From NCBI RefSeq assembly GCF_002441885.1, contig NZ_JXJT01000005.1, positions 44,532 through 108,531 of the forward strand: 64,000 bases of DNA, read 5' to 3'. Below the pieces are notes generated by a model, which was not told the origin of the DNA, did no database searches, and saw only the letters and a list, made by a program, of their open reading frames with translations. Made by a program: the position numbers and the translations under genes. The stretch is from Pseudolactococcus chungangensis CAU 28 = DSM 22330 (GTDB lineage: Bacteria; Bacillota; Bacilli; Lactobacillales; Streptococcaceae). Shown piece after piece: positions 59,565 through 64,000 of the stretch. Position 1 is the stretch's first letter, and every line of letters starts with the position of its first letter.

Positions 59565-60163
59565 ATGAAATAATTATTTGAAGCAGCAAAATTAGGCAGT
59601 TTATAAGTTAAAATTGGTTTGTAAGAAGTGCTACTTGGGAAAATATGGCACCTGAAACAGGACATTTAACAGAAAGGTATTTAATGTATACGAAAGATTA
59701 GCTAAAAATGAAGTAGGATCTGACTTTCTGATTATTGTAAAATTGACTTGTACAGAATTTTTTGATAAAGGTCTATCATTTAAAGAAACAAAATTAATTT
59801 GTAATAATTAGAAAAAATAGGTGTAGATTGTTTAGAGACCACTGAAAGTATACATGGAAAAGTTAAAAAATGACTGGTAATAGATAGGATTTACATCGAA
59901 TACTAAAAGATATTTATTTCAGAGATTTTGCTAAAGAAATATCTGAAACTATCTTCATACCAACTGTTATTTGTGGAGACATTAAAGAATACTGTTCTGT
60001 AGAAAAACTGCTCAATAAAAGTAATATTGATCTTTTCTTTATCTAGACCACTACTAACTGACTCTGCACTTATTAAAAGATGAAAAAATGAGATATAAAA
60101 AGTCAACTGTATTAGATGCCCAAAATGTAGAGCTAATAAAGGAATTACTGTGTTGTTTTTGAT
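59565..60163 (+). pseudogene. Old Yellow Enzyme (NADH:flavin oxidoreductase) remnant
   Basis: Plus-strand fragments in several frames spell an OYE: after ATG 59565, LFEAAKLGSL, stop, then NWFVRSATWENMAPETGHLT. A large deletion follows, then VYERLAKNEVGSDFLIIVKL with TCTEFFDKGLSFKETKLI, KKIGVDCLETTESIHGK, RDFAKEISETIFIPTVICGD with SVEKLLNKSNID, and a Cys-containing RCPKCRANKG near the end. About 200 of some 330-400 expected codons survive with stops and shifts. Probably once the partner of the divergent reductase. Confidence 0.75.
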
Positions 60164-60211
60164 GTGATGGTAACATTATAATTATATTAATTTAATTAGG
60201 AGGATTTAATT

Positions 60212-60646
60212 ATGGAAGTGGAAAGCTGTATCAATTATATGCTTAGTGTTTCACAGAATGCTGTTTTTCAATATTTTAGTCAACAATTATCTGTGTACAA
60301 TTTAACCCCTGCACAATATGGTATATTAAATTGTTTGTGGAATGAAAGTCCTTTGTCTCCAAAACAAATTGGTAAGAAGCTACACTTAGAAGCTTCTACG
60401 GTGTCTACAATACTTGAAAAACTGCAAAATAACGATTTGATAGAAAGAAATATTGACCCTAATAATCGTAGAACTATACAAGTAACACCTACTCAAAAAG
60501 CACAAAATATGAAATTTTCAGTAGAAACTATAGTTTCGAACATGAATGATTATATTTTAGGAGAATTTACTAATGAAGAAAAAGAAATTTTATCAAAAGT
60601 ATTACTGACTATAATTCGAAAGCACTCTAAACATTCGGATAAATGA
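60212..60646 (+). CDS. MarR-family transcriptional regulator
   Basis: 144 residues. Winged helix with NLTPAQYGILNCLWNESPLS, PKQIGKKLHLEASTVSTILEKL and the wing DPNNRRTIQVT. RBS TAGGAGG. It is the only intact regulator beside the MDR oxidoreductase and dead OYE, so it likely controls them. Ligand unknown. Strongly AT-rich. Confidence 0.9.
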   Translation: MEVESCINYMLSVSQNAVFQYFSQQLSVYNLTPAQYGILNCLWNESPLSPKQIGKKLHLEASTVSTILEKLQNNDLIERNIDPNNRRTIQVTPTQKAQNMKFSVETIVSNMNDYILGEFTNEEKEILSKVLLTIIRKHSKHSDK

Positions 60647-61231
60647 AGTAATAGATATTTAAAATTTATTTACTTTAATAAAAAAGCTAACATTATGTAA
60701 ACAATGGAAGGATTTAGATTAATCGTGTCTAGCCCTCCATCTTTATGACAAAGAAACAAGTAAATTTTATTATTAAGGGAGTGATTAATCACAGGCGAAT
60801 TATTGGATATATTATCCTGTGTGAAAAAACAAAACAAGAATAAATTACTGAAAGTACGGAATTCATTAATTTTTCTGTTGCATGGCCCTAAATGTAAACA
60901 AGAAACTTTTGTCAATATTAAAAAATGAAAATATCAATCATAAAAGAGCCAGCCACAGATCCGATAACTGTTGAAGAAATATACTTCAGATCATCGGATT
61001 TTTTCATGTGAAAGATAGTAAAACTTTGTAGTGGTTCACTGAATATTATTATGACGAAACTGCTTTATTTTAAAAATCAAATCTTTAAAACTATTACACA
61101 CTTTGACTGTAAAGTTTAAGTGTGTATTTTTTCGTTTTTTTATAGGATTTTGGTTATTTAGCCCCTACCACTAATGATAGGAGTGAGTAAAGGATGGCTC
61201 TCCTTTGTAAAACGCAGAAAGGGGGGATTTA
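60647..61231. other. 585-nt gap with two terminators, no supported gene
   Basis: Two hairpins with T runs: 60958-61004 (ATCCGAT ... ATCGGAT with an inner GAAG/CTTC) and 61096-61132 (ACACACTT ... AAGTGTGT). Short open stretches (for example about 60790-60925) lack starts and recognisable motifs. Probably further mobile-element debris. Confidence 0.6.
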
Positions 61232-61537
61232 ATGGGAAATATATCTGACGATGAAAAAACTATCCAACACCACTTTGATAGCTTTTGTAAGACCATTCTA
61301 CGTCATCAAGCAAGAGTCATCTATGAAGCGGAATGTATTCTCTTTTCAACCCTTGATTATGAAATACCGATTGAAGATATTTTGATGGCACAAGCAATTC
61401 AATCTCTTTTAAAAAGACGACAAAACACTATTTTGCTTTCATTCTTTTTGGATATGAAAGAAATGGATATTGCAACGCTCATGAGTTTTGCATAGAGCAC
61501 GGTACATTATCACAAAGAAAATGAATTAAAAGAATGA
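61232..61537 (+). pseudogene. Sigma-70-like regulatory ORF remnant of a Tn916-family element
   Basis: RBS GGGGGGAT before ATG 61232. 87 codons (DEKTIQHHFDSFCKTILRHQ with ARVIYEAECI, then QAIQSLLKRRQNTILLSFFL with DMKEMDIATLMSF) are followed by an in-frame TAG. After it the same frame continues with STVHYHKENELK, the expected recognition-helix end. Compared with family members, a central portion is also missing. A truncated product is conceivable but unlikely to work. Confidence 0.65.
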
Positions 61538-61546
61538 TGCAAATTT

Positions 61547-62295
61547 ATGGAAAAGTACATCGATGAACAGCAAATAGATATGTTTGTCAAGATGATTGTA
61601 TTAGAAATAATTCTTTTGAAATTAAGCTAAATGGTGTATTGAAAGTTACTACGCCACCAAAAGTTATTTAATCTCAGAACAAGAAGCGAATATGCTGTCT
61701 TTTATGAAAGATGACTATACGTATCACAAATATTATGATGAAGTTGTTGTTCTGTTAGAAACAGGACTTCGTACTTCTGAATTATGTGGTTTAACTTTGA
61801 CTTTGAACATGAAAAAAGGTTATTAAAATAGACCATCAATTATTGAGAGATACAGAGATTGGTTATTACATTACCCCAACAAAGATGAGACAAGGTGAAT
61901 GTGAAATTCCAAAGACCTAAAAAGCCGACCGATCATTTGAACGTATTTTGAGAAGGTGAAAGAAAGTCAAAGTAGAATCTACTGTAATTGATGGTTATAT
62001 TGATTTCCTGTCCTTTACTTAACAGTAAGGGATTGCCAAAAGTTGCTGGTAATTTTATGTAGGTATGTTAAAAGGTTTGATAAAGAAATATAACAAGACC
62101 CATGAAGATAAACTACCTATGATAACGCCGCATTCGCTAAGACATATATTCTGTGCGAACATGGCAAACAAAGGAATGCATCCAAATACATTACAATATA
62201 TCATGAGTCATGCTAGTATTATTATGACATTAGGCTATTATGCACATGGTTCATTTAGTTCAGTTAAAGCTAAAATAGGAAGGCTATCTGCTTAG
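61547..62295 (+). pseudogene. Tyrosine recombinase (Tn916-type integrase) remnant
   Basis: Fragments in several frames: YLISEQEANMLSFMKDDYTY, VLLETGLRTSELCGLTL (box I Arg), IGYYITPTKMRQGECEIPKT, then an open end from 62065 with ITPHSLRHIFCANMANKGMH (HxxR) and YIMSHASIIMTLGYYAH containing the catalytic Tyr. At least three stops or shifts and deleted stretches. The C-terminal 76 codons are open but cannot act alone. It marks the right end of the dead element, close to infC. Confidence 0.8.
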
Positions 62296-62469
62296 TGTAG
62301 ACGCTAAATTTACTATTTTTGATTACCTTTCATCTGATAAATTCCTTGTTATGCAAGGCATCATCCAAAAAGAAAATGCGGAAACAGCCTGTAAATAGAG
62401 GACATATCAACATTTATTAACTTATGAAAAGATAATCAAATTTTATATCAGTTTTTAGTATCAAAACTA

Positions 62470-62499
62470 TTGACGCAAACCCCAAAACTATGTTATACT
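62470..62499 (+). promoter_or_regulatory. Promoter of infC-rpmI-rplT
   Basis: TTGACG (62470-62475), 18-bp spacer, TATACT (62494-62499) with an upstream TGT (extended -10). Confidence 0.85.
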
Positions 62500-62505
62500 A
62501 GAGAA

Positions 62506-62635
62506 GTTGAAAAGCAGAAAGCCCCCGCTTTCTCGCCAATATTGCGTAAGCTACTTGGCATGGAAATGAATTTATTCTCTGGATTCAGAGTTGATTTATA
62601 GCGGGCTTTCTACGGAAAGTCCGTTTTGTTTTTCA
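62506..62635 (+). ncRNA. Ribosomal protein L20-type autoregulatory leader
   Basis: GAAAGCCCCCGC (about 62518-62529) can pair at long range with GCGGGCTTTC (62601-62610). The latter can alternatively form GGGCTTTC/GGAAAGTCC followed by GTTTTGTTTTT, a terminator. A mutually exclusive pair upstream of infC matches the L20 leader principle, in which L20 binding promotes termination. Confidence 0.75.
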
Positions 62636-62758
62636 ATGGAGAAGTTGGCTCATTTAGCCAGCAGAACATTTACAGTAATTGAGTTTTGGTGACTTGAATT
62701 GATAGTTTGCTACGAGTCAAATCACTGTCTCAATATCTTTAAGACAAGGAGAACAATC

Positions 62759-63280
62759 ATAGCAAGAGAAAGAGTGACGATGAATCAGGCGATTCGTGCA
62801 AGCGAAGTTCGTTTGATTTCGGCAGATGGTGATCAACTCGGTATTACACCGACACGCGATGCGCTTAATCAAGCGATGGACCAAGATATGGACCTGGTGT
62901 TGATTTCAGCACAAGCAACACCACCTGTTGCCAAAATTATGGATTTTACAAAATTCAAGTTTGAGCAAAAGAAAAAACTGAAAGAACAAAAGAAAAATCA
63001 GGCTGTTGTAACAGTCAAAGAAGTTCGTTTGTCTCCAGTTATTGACCAAAATGACTTTGATACAAAATTGCGTCAAGCAACTAAGTTCCTTGAAAAAGGC
63101 AACAAAGTTAAGGTGTCTATCCGATTCAAAGGTCGGATGATTACCCACAAAGAAGTTGGTCAAAAAGTCTTGGATGATTTCGTTATTGCAACCCAAGATA
63201 TTGCCCACGTTGAACAACGTGCCAAAATGGATGGTCGTCAAATGTTTATGCAATTGGCACCTGGTGAGAAAAAGAAATAA
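62759..63280 (+). CDS. infC: Translation initiation factor IF-3
   Basis: 173 residues if started at ATA 62759, which has AAGGAG 7 nt upstream and gives an N-terminus ([19 protein letters not shown]) of normal IF-3 length. ATG 62780 and an upstream in-frame start at 62699 fit less well. Domains: IF3-N to about residue 75 ([19 protein letters not shown]) and IF3-C ([48 protein letters not shown]). Rare start codons in infC are a known means of IF-3 autoregulation. Confidence 0.93.
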   Translation: MARERVTMNQAIRASEVRLISADGDQLGITPTRDALNQAMDQDMDLVLISAQATPPVAKIMDFTKFKFEQKKKLKEQKKNQAVVTVKEVRLSPVIDQNDFDTKLRQATKFLEKGNKVKVSIRFKGRMITHKEVGQKVLDDFVIATQDIAHVEQRAKMDGRQMFMQLAPGEKKK

Positions 63281-63308
63281 TACTAAAATTTTAGAGGAGA
63301 TTTGAGAA

Positions 63309-63509
63309 ATGCCAAAACAAAAATCACACCGCGCTTCAGCAAAACGTTTTAAACGTACTGGTTCTGGAGGATTGAAACGTTTTAAAGCCTATACAAGCCA
63401 CCGTTTCCATGGTAAAACTAAAAAACAACGTCGTCACCTTCGCAAAGCTGGTATGGTATCAACTGGTGACTACAAACGTATCCGTAAAATGGTTTACTCT
63501 CTTAAGTAA
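63309..63509 (+). CDS. rpmI: 50S ribosomal protein L35
   Basis: 66 residues, highly basic: [20 protein letters not shown] and KRYTSH-like [29 protein letters not shown]. Second gene of the infC operon. Confidence 0.97.
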   Translation: MPKQKSHRASAKRFKRTGSGGLKRFKAYTSHRFHGKTKKQRRHLRKAGMVSTGDYKRIRKMVYSLK

Positions 63510-63568
63510 TAGAGACCTGAATCAAGCATAGACTACATTAAACTAAGATATTATAAGGAGAACTATAA

Positions 63569-63928
63569 ATGGCTCGTGTTAAAGGTGGCGTCGTAAGCCG
63601 CAAACGTCGTAAACGTGTACTGAAACTTGCGAAAGGTTACTATGGTGCAAAACATACTTTGTTCCGTACTGCCAAAGAACAAGTAATGAACTCATATAAC
63701 TATGCGTTCCGTGACCGTCGTCAAAAGAAACGTGATTTCCGTAAATTGTGGATTGCACGTATCAATGCAGCTGCACGTATCAATGGATTGTCATATTCTA
63801 AAATGATGCATGGTTTGAAATTAGCTGAAATCGAAGTTAACCGTAAAATGTTAGCTGACCTTGCAGTTAATGACGCAGCAGCTTTCGCATCATTGGCTGA
63901 CGCTTCTAAAAAAGCTTTGGCTAAATAA
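63569..63928 (+). CDS. rplT: 50S ribosomal protein L20
   Basis: 119 residues: [20 protein letters not shown] and [20 protein letters not shown], with the C-terminal part that binds 23S rRNA and the operon leader. Ribosome assembly protein and likely autorepressor of this operon. RBS AAGGAG. Confidence 0.97.
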   Translation: MARVKGGVVSRKRRKRVLKLAKGYYGAKHTLFRTAKEQVMNSYNYAFRDRRQKKRDFRKLWIARINAAARINGLSYSKMMHGLKLAEIEVNRKMLADLAVNDAAAFASLADASKKALAK

Positions 63929-63940
63929 TCAAAACACCTA

Positions 63941-63966
63941 AAAAGCAAGCTTCGGCTTGTTTTTTT
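63941..63966 (+). terminator. Terminator of infC-rpmI-rplT
   Basis: AAAGCAAGC, TTCG tetraloop, GCTTGTTTTTTT. Confidence 0.92.
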
Positions 63967-64000
63967 ATGAACGCGAATTGTAAAATTAAGTTAGAAAAAT

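Noticed and set aside
60670..60915. 81-codon minus-strand frame
   Set aside because: No RBS, no recognisable motif, Asn/Phe-rich product of AT-rich debris.

Overview
The window looks like chromosome of a low-GC lactic acid bacterium. Gene content and wording point to Lactococcus in the broad sense, possibly the piscium/raffinolactis branch; this is inferred from protein resemblance, not from a search. Supporting signs are the fabF-accB-fabZ-accC-accD-accA order, hrcA-grpE-dnaK under CIRCE control without dnaJ, a lactococcal-type tributyrin esterase, an F-ATPase operon starting with subunit c, menA, and extended -10 promoters.

Layout. 1-4.7 kb: end of the fatty-acid initiation operon. 4.8-10.9 kb: a membrane-anchored EEP-family protein, a COG2509 flavoprotein, then a Nudix hydrolase with a PLD-DEAD-DUF3427 helicase (possible defence pair). 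11-12.8 kb: a decayed DUF4143 ATPase and menA. 13-17 kb: ACT protein, DUF711 protein, histidine phosphatase, DD-carboxypeptidase, small membrane protein. 17-20.8 kb: heat-shock operon with two CIRCE elements. 20.9-25.0 kb: an AT-rich cassette that I read as an unrecognised RiPP system: AraC-type regulator, two sister precursor peptides ending in Cys or Cys-Asp, a two-TM protein, a PqqD/RRE-like-plus-M50 membrane protease, and an E1/ThiF-like enzyme with a membrane tail. 25.1-31.1 kb: NatAB-like ABC exporter, comEA-comEC, estA. 31.1-38.1 kb: atpEBFHAGDC, with two unusually long, structured spacers. 38-39.1 kb: bioB under a BirA operator. 39.2-41.5 kb (minus): HAD phosphatase-sdaAB-sdaAA.

41.6-47.4 kb is a second accessory island. 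It holds a secreted 886-residue protein with a staphopain-like (C47) domain and a hydrophobic C-terminus, followed by six small membrane proteins. The 3' tip of the large gene is copied twice more among them, once inside an indel-free 419-bp direct repeat. This resembles polymorphic toxin plus immunity arrays. 47.4-49.4 kb: birA, a CHY zinc-finger gene broken by a stop codon, and bioY under a second BirA operator; with bioB this is a local biotin regulon.

49.6-53.4 kb: FMN riboswitch and ribD-ribE-ribBA-ribH. 53.5-57.4 kb: mnmA, a DUF1456 gene, and mnmG behind a promoter and a terminator-like hairpin. 57.7-62.3 kb: a graveyard of a Tn916-family element (tcpC, sigma-like and integrase remnants) around a MarR regulator, an intact acrylyl-CoA-reductase-like gene and a dead Old Yellow Enzyme gene. 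62.5-63.9 kb: L20-type leader and infC-rpmI-rplT, with infC apparently starting at AUA.
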